From the NCBI GenBank assembly GCA_949126835.1, contig CASBPS010000114.1:186001-250000 (forward strand): a DNA stretch of 64,000 nt. Reading direction: 5' to 3'. Source of the DNA: Anisus vortex. Its lineage: Eukaryota; Mollusca; Gastropoda; Planorbidae. A model generated the notes under the pieces. It saw only the letters and a program-made list of their open reading frames with translations. It ran no database searches and was not told the origin of the DNA. Made by a program: the position numbers and the translations under genes. Numbering within the stretch: the stretch's first letter is position 1; each line of letters starts with the position of its first letter. Positions 13,340-26,800 of the stretch are shown here, piece by piece.

Positions 13340-14130
13340 AAAACTAAATACCGAAAGAAGCATTATCAATACTGTTTTATTGATACAATAAGCAAGAACA
13401 AAAATTAAATACCGAAAAAATCTTTCTCACTTTAGTTTTTATTGCATTGAAATATTCCCCGTGTAACGGGGAAGGTTTCCGCACCCCAGCGATCGTTCAC
13501 TGCACTGTCACCCGGTAGCACAAATCCTATACTATAGGTACATGCATCCAGGCACCGGTTGATTCTCGAGACGGGATTGCAGTGTACATTGCTTCCCCCC
13601 CCCCCGGCACCAGTGACCTCTCGGCAGTGTAATGGACCTGTGCCCCATGCGTTCGCCCGCCAGTGTATTCTTAATGGGAATGTATCGGCGGTTTACACAC
13701 TACGCCAGTCCTTGAGGCCACAATTCTTATGCATATGTCAGGGTCAGGTCGACCAGAAACAACAAAAAAATAACAAAAACTAACTACCGAAAGAAACATT
13801 CTCAACACTGTTTTATTAATACATTAAGCAAGAACAAAAATTAAATACCGAAAAAATCGTTATCACTTTAGTTTTTATTGTATTGAAATATTATTTTCTA
13901 CGCTTTTTTTTTATTATTTACCTTTTTATTGTTTGGTATTGTGGTTTTTTTTTCTTTTAGATACTATATTATTGTTAATTTAATAGGCTATTTTTAATAA
14001 CAAGTCAAGTCAACACAACTGTTCGCTACGTTATAATACCAGACGCTTGACAGTAACAATTATTATGCATATGCCAGGGTCAGAAACAATTAAAAAGAAC
14101 AAAAACTAAATACCGAAAAGAAACGTTCAT
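13340..14130. repeat. GC-rich block flanked by ~125-bp direct repeats, with a third partial copy
   Basis: A segment containing AACAAAAACTAAATACCGAA and AAGCAAGAACAAAAATTAAA, ending in a TTAGTTTTTATTG motif, occurs at about 13335-13450 and again at 13765-13890. A partial third copy is at 14090-14130. Between the first two lies a GC-richer stretch (13455-13745) unlike its surroundings. Its last part (TTATGCATATGTCAGGGTCAG) recurs at about 14062-14082. No coding potential with family resemblance was seen. Confidence 0.65.
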
Positions 14131-14433
14131 TGTAATAGTCTCTTTTATTTCTCTCTTAACATTAATATTAACTTAACTTAACTAATATTGTAATATTGTA
14201 GTCGTTCGTTTCTCCGTCATTTTGACGGGCATAACCACTAGTTATATATAATTGTAGAATCTGGGTATTGATTTACTTTGTTGCTTCTTACATCTAAATA
14301 TAAGCTTACAATTTTTAATTGTGTACAACATATCATGTATATAAAGACAATAAGATAAAAACGAGTACGCAAGCTAGTTTGTAATATGAATTTCAGAAAT
14401 ATCATATGTCATTTAATTCATTAACTTTCTTAC

Positions 14434-14969
14434 CTGGACTCTCTGTTTATCTGTTTTTTTACTTGATGCTTCATAATAAGTTTGATAACCAACAGCACCT
14501 TCACTTGTATATTTGTTCATTTCCTAAATAAGAAATAATGTTTGCATATTTTGTAGAAGTTACAAAACTAAAATGTGTCAGCGAAAAACGCTAAAGTACG
14601 AAAGTCAACAAATTTCTGTGGGCGAGAAAGAAAGCAATAAAAACAAGATGCTCAGTAAAATGAGAATAGTATGAATAGATACATATTATAGCAGCATACC
14701 TTTATTCACATTATTTCCTTTGTTTCAATGAAGTCTTATTGAATTGAAATAAAATTATAAACGCAATATTATTATAACCATTATGTTTAATGGGAATTTT
14801 AAACTAATTACTTTCAAATATAACAGTGTATTGCCTGTTTGACTAATTGAGTAAGCACACATAAATTGTAACGGATTTTTCACATTCAGGCGTTTTATAT
14901 GTTGAAAAATGAATGAGAACTGTTGATTAAATGAGATAGTCTAGTATATGAATAAATAAAGGAAGCTGC

Positions 14970-15029
<60 letters not shown>

Positions 15030-18000
15030 TATATATATTAGCTAATTTACCCGGCGTTGCCCGGGGTAATAATTACATATAATCAGCTTTAAATCAATAT
15101 GTTAAGAATATGATTAATTATTGATTAAGTTGCAATGGACCAAAGAATGTTGGAATTAATTTTAAATTTATTTTAATTACTTTCAAGCCTAAAGATTATG
15201 CTAACTATAATTGAAAAGCTAATAATACTAATGGAAAACCATTTTACAGGCCTCTTTAATTTCTTCCCGCAGAGGAATTGAGCTTGTAACATATAAACAA
15301 AAAACATTAAAGAGACAAATATATATAGAGACAACAATAAGACAAAAAACATACAGACAACAATAAAGAGGTTTAAAAATAAAAAAAATATACATGCTGT
15401 AACATACAGAAACATTATATTTAATAAAGTAAAAACTTTCCAACAAATGCAAGTTTTATTAAAATTTGTATGAAAAAAGAACATCAAGTAAAATGTCTAT
15501 AGAATTTATAATAAAATAAAATAATTTAATTATACTAAACATTTAGCAATGCCAAACAACAATTTATTTTTGAAAACACCTCATCGGTTTAAAATATTAA
15601 ATAATATAATGAGTGTTGGGTAACATTATTATAACACTAACACATACGGAAAAAAAAAAGAATATTTTAATACAAATTTATACAAAATTAAAAAAGAACC
15701 CCAGAAGACAATTTTTTAAAATGCATATTGAAAGTCTATTAAAGGGTTTCAAATGGATTAAATAAATTGTCAGTAGCTCTAGGTTTAGAAAAGCATTAAA
15801 TGTAAACATCCAAATGTATACAAATGAATAATTGTCCATCTCAAATTTGACATTTAACTCAAAGTTTTAGAATAAGCTAAATTTTAGTTTTACCTCCAGG
15901 AGCAAATATAAAAAGATTGGACAGATGTAGATAACGCCATAATATAATGTGAGATCCAATTTTTAAAGGTAAATTATAAGGTGGCATTCCCAGTGGCTCC
16001 AAAGAATAAAAAAATTCAACAAGGTAAAAACAATGGCATGAAATTGGCAGATTCTACATTTGCACCAAGGGAAGTAATTATTTGAAAGCAAGAATTCTAC
16101 ATTCGAATGTGTTTTTAAAAATGTTCAGACTCTGGTGTTTCTCCACACATAAAAGAATAAAGAAATTCAGGTGGTTGGTCAATAATGGGAAAAAATTTTT
16201 TCCCTCTAGAACAACAAATTCCTGGTGATTCATTTCTGAACCTTTTTGCCTTACAGTATTGACAAACAATCTCCATTAATCCTATATGTAGGCCTACACC
16301 AGGGTGTGATTGATAATTAATTGTTCAATCATAATTAAATAATACTAATTTAAAGTCTTTATCTCGCCTCTGCTATTCCATCTAATTCTGTGTCGTCGAA
16401 GTCTCTCTTCCTTTTGTTTTGGCAATTCATTGGCACGCATTATGGACACTCTTTGACTTTTCTGTTCTCGTTGCTCTGGAGACTCACTTTTTTTTTAGGT
16501 CTCTTTGATTCAGTGGTAGTGGTAAACATCCTAATGATTAATATAAAAAAAAAACTATTATAAAATCATTTAAAAACAATATATAAACATTATAGGACTA
16601 CAGTTAAAAAAGTATATGTTGAAATAGTAAATAGCGACCACATGAATAAAAGAAACGGCAGTTGCACAGACGTCGTCAGAATATTAACAAAGAATCAAAG
16701 AAATGAAATCCAAACAGAAATTATATGTATACTAAAACTAATAACTAATAGTAATAGGAATTTAATGTCGAAATAAAATGTACGATAAATGCTTATTAAA
16801 AAAACACACAATTATTTCTCGATTCTCATCCACAGGGATATATCTTTCATGTGCAACGCTGTGCAGTTTATCATTTTGTTAAATATATTTTGAATAGTAA
16901 TAATAATAACAACAACTTACTTATCAAAGCAGACAAAACAAATTGAAGAAACATCATCAGTGATGCAGTTCTAGAGTTGGCACATAAAATCAACTAAAAA
17001 GAAAAACATAACAATGTCAGTTAAATGTCATTTAAATTATAAAGTGACTAATTTAATACATTAAGTAGATATTAATATAGGTATTAGTTATTATTTTTAA
17101 AGTCGCAAAAGAAATGTCTTAATAGGCTCTGCTGCTACATTTATTTTATTTATTCAATTTCTAAATCCAAACAGCATTTTAAAAAATGCCCGATCCACAT
17201 TGTCTAATTACTAATTAGATAGACTTAGTAATATATAGTTAGTATAGGTTAGATTATATAGGATAGGGACAGATTTGGTCTTTTCTGTGCTATTTCTGAT
17301 CAAATATGGTAAGACTGGTAAGACTAAGACAAATATATTTGTGTTTCACCCCTCTTTTTTAATGTTTATTTTGAGTTCTAAGGAATTCAGACTGCAGCTG
17401 GGTCCGAATAGCCATTTAATGCTAGAGGGGTCCGGGTCCGAATAGCCGCAGCCATTATTTAAAGAAATGTGACATTGTCTCATATCTTACTTTTGCGATT
17501 TCACTTCTGAAATGTGTCTTTCCATTAATATTACTTTTAAAAATTGAAAGAAATGTAAAACCTAAAAGTTTTCAGTGAATAAAATATAATAATTATATTC
17601 TAGACGCATGGAGAAGATGGGTGTTCGAGTCTCGCCCACAGGGATAGTACTTCCACGGGCAACACCGTGCAATTTATCATTTTGTTAAATATATAAAAAA
17701 AAAAGTGTATAACAATAATAAATTACTTACTCAAAGGAGCCAAAACAAATTAAAATGACATTAACAGTGGACTCAATGGTGCAGTTCTAGAGTTGGCAAA
17801 TAATATCAACTACTAAAAAGAAAAACAAAACAATGTCAATTAATTGACATAATTGTCGTTTAAATTAAATTATAAAGTAATAAAGCAAGCCTCTGAAGAT
17901 TGACTAATTTAACACATTAAGTAGATATTAATATTAGTATTAGCTATTATTTTTAAGGTCGCAATATGAATCGGTTCTACTGCTACATTTATTTTATTAT

Positions 18001-21000
18001 TTCTTAATAATTCAAACACTTAATTTACACTGAAACACTGTGAGAGACTGTGACTATCAAACAGTCCAATATCATTTAAAAAAAATGGATAGATTAATAA
18101 ATGGTCAAAATGTAGTCAAAACTATTGATACAAAAAAAAAATGTACAATTTAATCATTAACTTATTTTACTTACTGAAAAGTATAAGAAATATCCAGAAT
18201 CATGGGGAACTTCGTCGCTTAAAGACACAAACAAAGTAGCAAAGCATGTTGCTGCATCGCCGTTTAAAGTAGCCGGAATGAGATTTCCAATTTAGTTTGA
18301 TTTAATCAGTGGCTTGCCAGTTAAAAGCATTTCAAGCCAAACTGAATTGACTGCATTTAATTTACGCAAATATTAAAAGTAACCTTTGAAAAAACATTAT
18401 TACTTATTATCCAAAACTAAACGATTATTGAAAAAAATAATGCGCTTCATCCATTAAACTAAATCGGAATAATATTAGACATAATATATGTAATTACAAA
18501 ATAATCTTTAGGTCAGTGATTTAATAATGATTGGACTTGTAAGATCACGTGTTTTCAAATTGACCAATGGGGATCCGCGGGGACACGAACGGTCTCTTTA
18601 TGTATATATATATATATAATTTATACTTAAACATCACGGTAAGGCGTGTGTTTAATTTGAAAATCGAATGAAAGAAGCTGCTTGTCAATATAGCAAGTTA
18701 AAGCAATTTTACAAGTCTGCCAGCATTTAAGTAGGGGGAATTTATACTCTCATTTATTCTACATTCTAGATACGTATCTGGTAATTTGTTAAAAGGGTAG
18801 GAAAAAAAAGGGAAATTAATATCTAAATATTTTTTTTACTTCACAGGTTTATAATTAGCAGCTTTTTTGTATCTTAGCAAAAATCAACAACCCAACTGCA
18901 ACAAAGCGTGAATTATAAAGAGTTTGGTGCAGGAAGTACTAGAATTGATTTTCCCGAAACTTTTAATCTTGTAAAACATATCATGCATATAAAGACCATA
19001 AGATAAATACGAGTACACAAGCTAGTTTGTAATATGGCTTTCAGAAATTGTGTAAATTGTGGACTCTTACCTCGGTCCTAACGGGGTCCCTACAGTATTA
19101 TGAAGAAGAAGAAGAAATATAGTACATCATTTAATTCATTAACTTTCTTACCTGGACTCTCTGTTTATTAGTTTCTTTACTTGATGTTTCAGAATAATTT
19201 TGATAAGCAACAGCACCTTCACTTTTATCTTTGTTCATTTCCTGAATGAGAAATAATGTTTGCAGATTTTGTAGAAATTATTTGGCCAAAATAAAGAGCT
19301 GACGCTTAATTCATCGTGGAGCATTGTGGACAAAACCTTACTTGTTTAGCTATGGTGGACAATAAAATAATAATAATAATATTTGTATAGCGCTGCTAAC
19401 AAACATTATCTAAGCTCAGAGCGTGTTTAACATACAACTAAGCACACGAATATTACTCTAGGCTAGGTGACAGAGCAATTAATGATTTAAACAAAAGACA
19501 AATGACAAAAGACAGCACTGTTCTGTATTCGCTGTAGCCTGGCTTGTTTGGCTATGGTTGACATATTTCGTTTGGCTATGCTTACATAGCTTTTGTTTCA
19601 GTAAACTACCAAACATGCAATTCACTCATCTGTTTTTAATAAACTAAGAATGGTACATGTAATGTAATTTTACAAGAACATTATTTTTTTTTAAATAAGG
19701 GTATCAACTTAGGCTACTGTTTTGTTTCTATCACACACATTAAGCTTTTAATCTTTAAAACGTAACATGCATATAAAGACCATTAGAAGAACCTGTACAA
19801 ATGATAACGTGTACAATGATTATGAAAATCAAGTATGTCAATTAAATCATTGATATTTTCTTACCGTATTACTCTGCTTATCTGTTTCTTCCCTTGATTC
19901 ATCATAACATAATTGATTGCTAACATCACATTGGCTTTCATTTTTGTTCATTTCCTGAGTGAGAAATTATGTTTATAGATTTTGTAGAAGCTACCAAACA
20001 TACACTATTTCAGCAAATCTATGCTTAAGTGCAAAAGTGAACACATATACTTTTAAACGAGGCTGAATGCAATTTAACAAGGGCGCAAAGTGAAATAAGA
20101 ATATTCTGACTAGCTATAGATGTAAGCAGCATACCAAGTCTTATTTAAAGTGTTATCAGTGTCTTTTGTTTCTATGCGGAAGTATTGTATTGAAAAAATA
20201 TTGGCAAAATTATAAGATTAGTTTTAATGGTATTTTTAGAAAAAATACTGACAAATAACAGTTGTCGACCAAAGTCATGATAGACATTTATCTTATTGTC
20301 TATTGAGTGTTTCGAAAATAGAGAAAATAATGAAGCTGTAAAAGGGATTTTTCACATTGAGTAACACCATTGTTTATGTAATGTCTTATTCCTTTATTGT
20401 AGTTGTGGTCTGATTTGATAGTCTAAGGCTTTTAAGCATATTTTCTTTTAGCAATTACTTAAAGTTCATACATATTCATTTTGCTAACCAATTTTTTTTA
20501 TTGCATCAACCGTTTCATCATAAAACTAACAATTCAATTTAACATATAATTAATATAAATCGTTTAACATGAGATACAACGTTAGTCAATATATATTTAT
20601 ATACATAATAACACAATAGATAGGCACTAAAACGTTCTAAATTAATACATTTCCTCCTAAATACTCCAGTGTTTTGCTTTACCTGACCGAGCCACTTATT
20701 GAGAGTAAATAAGAAGGTAAAAAGTGAAAAAAGGATTCTTAAAACCTTTGGCGTACAAAAGCCGGACGTCTAAAGGGTTTTTAGCTTTGCCTGCCGGACG
20801 GAGGACACAGGGCTAACAAGGAGGACATGTCCTCCTTTTGCCGGATGTCTGGCAACCCTATGCGTACCTGGCATTAATTGTGGAAATAATAGACGACCAG
20901 GAATTATCCTATTTTCTTCTATGAACTAGTCAAGGAAACTAATAATGACTGTTGTAATACTAACCATAAGACTTAGACAAAGTGAAATATAACTTAAAGC

Positions 21001-23785
21001 TTTCTAATTGTATTTTGAAAGTACTTATACTCCAATACATGCTTTTACAAACTCTTCCTACCTTAATACTTTCATCTTCCTTAACTGATTCACATTTCTG
21101 GTCTTGTTGATAGTTTAAATTTAAATCAGCTGTTCTGTTGGTTATCTCTTTAATTATAGACTCTGAAATTTCTGATACCTAAAATATCACATATTTATTA
21201 TATGAATCGAAATCATCGACATTGTATATTTGCTTCTTATGGTGTCATTTTTTAAATGTTATTTTACAATTAAAACTGTAACTAAGAAATCATTGTAATT
21301 AGTGTTAAGCATTATAATTTATAAGAAATAAGAACTCAAATGAGATATACGCAACAACTATTAGGTAAACTCCAAAAATTATTAGACTATAGACATTTAA
21401 ATTAAGAAATATATTAATTAAGATACAAATCAAAAAAAGGTAGTAGACGTCGAAATGAATATTTCAACTATGTTAAAAAAATATATTAAAAATGTTATGC
21501 ATCTTAATAGTCTAATATAATTCTTTTCTCTTGCTAATAAATGTTCATATAGCCTAAACAATAAAATGAATATAGTATTTATAAGTGTGCATCTAATCTA
21601 CCATTTTTCACTGATATACATTATAAAATGGCATTAAAATATTTGCATAAATAAAACAAAATGAATGTCTACTTATTAAATTGTTACCTTTGTAGGTAAT
21701 GTTGAAGCACATTTAGAATTATCTTCTGTTTTGAAAGTTAGTTCTGTAACCTCAACCAATGTCACCTAAATATTATTTTAAAAAAAACTTTTTTTTTAAA
21801 TTATCAAGAGACACATTGATCTAGTTACATCCCCTAACACCAGTTTAACACATAGGCATAGTTTCTCATATGTTTATAGAACCTCTCTTGGGATATTAAA
21901 GTTAGGACGGAACACATAAACACATCATTGTTCCCCCAACTAGAAACTTTGCCAGTTTTTTATTTATTTTTTACATTTTTTTTAGAGACCCTTCTGTGTT
22001 TGACAGGTGATAATGTCAACTTTTAGAACACGAATGACTAGTTACTCCATAACTTACTCCACTTTGTTTATTCACACTAAATGCAGTAGAGTTATACAAT
22101 ATTAACAGTCGAATGCCTTTATCACCAGTGGCGTATTTAGGCATGCTCCACATGTTCCTTTGGAACAGGGGCCCCCACTGAAAAGGGGCCCCCTCACATG
22201 CCAAAAATATTTTTCTTAGTGACATCCCCATGTTTTCGTTGAAAATTTTAAAAAAAATCATGTATTCCACTACAATTTTAAACACTCCTGTCCAACCAAG
22301 CTAAGCTAAGCACAACATAACATTTATGATTTTATGTAACAAAAATTAAATCCACTTCTTTGAGGCATGTGGAAGGCAGAAGCGAGACCAAGACGGGCCC
22401 CCACAATCCTAAATACGGCCCTGTTTATTACACTGATATGACAACTAGTAGGGATGGATCGCTAGGATGCTAATATGTCTGTTTGCTTTTTGTCTTTTCT
22501 CTTTAAATTATTTGTTTGTTTTTATTTTTTTGTTTTTTTTCTTTTTCATGAAACACTCGCTCATGGACACGTTCTTTAGGAACATCGATGCAACCATTAA
22601 AAGACAATATCAACATTTTATATGTTACAGGAAGTTTAGAAAGTAAGGAAGGCATCTTCTTTATGTGACAATCTCTAAGTAACAAGTTACGTTATAAATG
22701 TCAACACTTTTCCTCTAAGAACCCGTCTTTTGGTCCAAGGCAGGGTATAAATCGTTTATATTTATTGTCTAGACAACATATGTCTTCTTTTCTACCTTCA
22801 CTTTTTTGAAATGGTGTCTCTCTCTTTGAAAGGATATTTCTTCTTCGTCCCATAATCTGGCTTTCTGTGTAGAAAACGTTTTAGTTCACCTGTATATAAA
22901 CATATTTCTAACTTGCGTCATCCTTTTTTTCCTTCCCAATTATTTCCTTTTTTTTTTTAAACTAAACAAAAAACACCTATGCTCCCATACCATTTCACAT
23001 TTTCTCTCTGTCACTCTTGATATGTTATTTCTCGTTCATCATCTTCCTCTTTCCCTCTCTGTCTTTCTGTCTGAAAAACACCAAAGCCTAACACCTATTG
23101 CTCTCCCCATTTTTCACTCTTTCTTTCCTAAGCTTTTCTTTTCTCTTTCCCTTCTTCTATCTCCCACTCTGTCTATTAAATCTTTTCGAACTACAAACTT
23201 GTAACTTCAACCACTTGCAATCTTTTACATTCTCAATCTCCGTGACTCCATTCATCACTCCATCGCTCTGTCTCCAGGTATTTCTTGCTACTATTTCTCT
23301 CTTACAAAATTGTTAGTTACTCTAATCATCTCTTTTACAATAGCGTACTCTCGCTACGACGTGCGCCATCCCTGTCTCTCTGACTCGCTTTCTATCTAGA
23401 AAGTTTTTAGTACACCTGTCTATGGACAGCTGTGTAACTTTCACCATCCCTGTTGTAATTTCTTTCTCCCTCTTAAAAATGTTCTTTTACTCTATGTCTT
23501 TCTAACAAGTTAAACGTTTAGTATATTCACCCCTTACCCGTTAATATTCACCCCTTTAAAAGATGTGCACTTTCACAGTGCAAAAAAAAAACGTTTATAA
23601 CGTTCTAAAGAGATTCAAGAACATTAGAAAGATGTTCATAAACAGGTGTACTAAAAGGATTTCTAGACAGATAGAAAGAAGATATGCGACGAAAAAGAAA
23701 TGCTTTGAAAGCGGGAGAGAGAGCATATCAAATAGGTGAAAGTAGAAAGGGAGACATGGGATAAATATATGTATATATATATAGG

Positions 23786-23827
<42 letters not shown>

Positions 23828-26800
23828 GGGTATATATACATATATATACATGTTGTTATACACTCTTCTTACCTTTGTCTTGTTATAATGTTTGAGTGAT
23901 TCAACTTTACCGAACATTAATTTTGTTTCAGCTAGTCTATTGGTTACCTCTTTAGGCCAATGAAGTCTACGTACCATCTATTAAGCGAACCAAAACATAA
24001 TAATTAAACTATATTCTTTTTTAAAGTTAAGAAATGCAATAAAATGTTTTTCATGTGTACACAAATACACAAGAAAAAAGGAGAACAATGAATACAATAT
24101 TAACCCTTTAAAAACCCTAAAGCAAGATTTTGTGGTCAGCGCTTTCAGACAGGCAAACACCCCTTTCACCCCATCGACACTAAAAAAAAAATATACGCAT
24201 TAAGTGCTGAGGTAGATCACACAAAACTATTTGTGAAATGTAGTTGCAGTGGCCGCGCCCAAAGTCAATTGTTCATTTATAAATAGTGGTTTTGCCCGTC
24301 AAATGGACGGAGAAACGAATGATTATAATTTGTGTATATGTTTTGCAATAAAAGAAGATTTAAAATTGCATTAATAGGCTATGCATCCAGGTCTTTTTGT
24401 AAAAGTTCACTATCTTTTTCTGCCTTTATTGTTCTATAAATTATGCCATCATCAGCATACATTTTTTACTTTTCCTCCTGTGTTGATGTACTTTGGTAAG
24501 TCATTATTACTCGAGAACCCACAAAAGAGGCGATGCACGGATGAAGTAATATACATAAATGGTTTGGTGACAATTAATCCTGTGACATTTAATCTCTCGA
24601 CAGTTAATGCCTGATACAGTTGGAGAATTAGCTGTCAAAATGTGCTCATTATTTGATAGAAAGAAAAATTAGTTACAAAATTAGTTTCCTTAATTTAGCC
24701 ACTTTATGGAAACCCTTATGCGTAATGTTCAAGTGACCATGACTTGTCTCATCACTTGCTGCCCCTTCTTCCCCCTTTCCCTTTATCCGTTTAATTCGGG
24801 CGCCACTTGGCTCTTTGATCTCCGCCGGATGGCGGGACCGAATGTGATTGTTTTTATATTCGTGGTAGACGGAGACCTGGATTCGGAGAACAATACAGGT
24901 CGGTAATCTTTCAAATCAAAACGGGATGACTTTGAAACGGTGTCAGAAGTTGTTGCAAGAACAACGAACGCTGTGGAAGGTTGGCACTTTGCACTACAAG
25001 CTCTTTTTCAGTGACATCATCCTACTTTATGGACTTTCTTTAAGGGTATCGAGAGATACATTCAGACGCAAAGAACGTCTTTTCTGCAAGGAATCGCTGG
25101 TTCACAGACGTCTGTCCTTAAGAGATACCAGACCCAGAAGACGCGTATCAAAAATGCTGTGGAACGTTACTCTTCGAGCGCAATTCTGGTCTATCTGCGT
25201 GCCATTGTTCACTTGTCATACATTTAACTTTTTTAATTTAGTTCTCTATTTCACTTTACATTTAACTTGCAGACCTTTTATTAAATTGCGTTAAATAAAT
25301 ATTAGCAAATTAAATTTGTAATTATATATTTCACTTAGATTTAACTTTACATTTAACTTGCAGAGTTCTGATTACATTTTATTAAATTGTGTTCAATGTA
25401 CTGTGCAATAAATATGAATGTACTGTTTAATAAATCTTAATGTACTGTGTAATAAATAGGTCTATAACTGTACTATTTAATAAATATAAATGTACTGATT
25501 AACAAATTTAAATGTACTGTTTAATAAATTAGTTTTATTTCTTCTTAGTTTACATGTAAGCGGGAGGAATTGAGTGTCAATGAGACTTTCTGTCGGGGGA
25601 CAAGGTGAAAGGCATTAAGTGTCACAGGATTAACTGAGGCGGGATTAAATGTTCATACACCACATAAAGACAACCCTATATGCCAACAAATGCATCTTGT
25701 GCATGCTCTGATAACTATATGATCGTGGTTATAGCAATATTTAAATAAAATGCATAGCTACGCTTGATTGGACTACCAATGTATAAATAATCAAGTCATC
25801 ATATTAGCTTAGATTGATAAGCCGTTGATTGACAGACAGAGTGTGTCATGAGGGCAGTGCACTCACATAGGGGGAAGCAGAGGGGGACATATGCTCGGGT
25901 GCGACACTTCCAGGGGGTTGGCAAATGTAGTCTAAATATAGCAAATATAGCACTAAATAAGCAGTTACAGTATGCAAGGGGGCGGCGCTGAACTTTTGCC
26001 CTGGGGCGCTACATAAGCTTGTAAAGTCTCTGCATTAGGGAGAGATCAACGTTCCGAAGCCCGTATGCTCTCAGTAGACGCGTAAGGAAAAGTTTAGACT
26101 TCTTGTCACATTATCATCTTATCACACTAATCCTGTTGTATTACACTTACATAAAATGATATAAAATCTCTCTTGGATAAGACTCTACCTAGTCACAGCA
26201 AATATGGTAGAGCTTGCGTAATAAAATTACAAGATTTCAAAACTAGGAAGCCAATAAGAAAAACGATTAAAATAGACTACGTGAATTAGTTCATGATCTT
26301 AATTTGTTATTTTAATCTACTTTTCTATGGAGAGTTAGGTCTTTGAGATGGTTGTGTCGTGTTTTTGTGTTATGTATTTTTGAAAAAAATATTTTTTTCA
26401 ATGTTGGTAACAGTTTTAATATAGGCTATTGTTATTTTATTTGATCAGTAGACGACAGTAAAAGCTATTTTTTATGATTGAATATATTACTAATATATTT
26501 ACAGATGCTGTACACCTTTTAGTTTTACTGTTTATATTTTGTTCATTCTCATTTAAACTGGATAGATTACTCACATTAGTACCTGCTGATATATTTTTTT
26601 TTTTGCCGCTATAAGATCCATTCTAAGAATATCATTTATATATGCTAATGTTTCGTACAAAATATGGCAATGATAGTTCTTTCCGGGCTGATATTCGTAT
26701 TTGTTTTAATTGTATTTTTGGTTTGACAAAAGCTAAGGCCTAGCATGCCATCGATATTTATTTATCTATATTTTAATTCATATTTAAAAAATATAATAAC

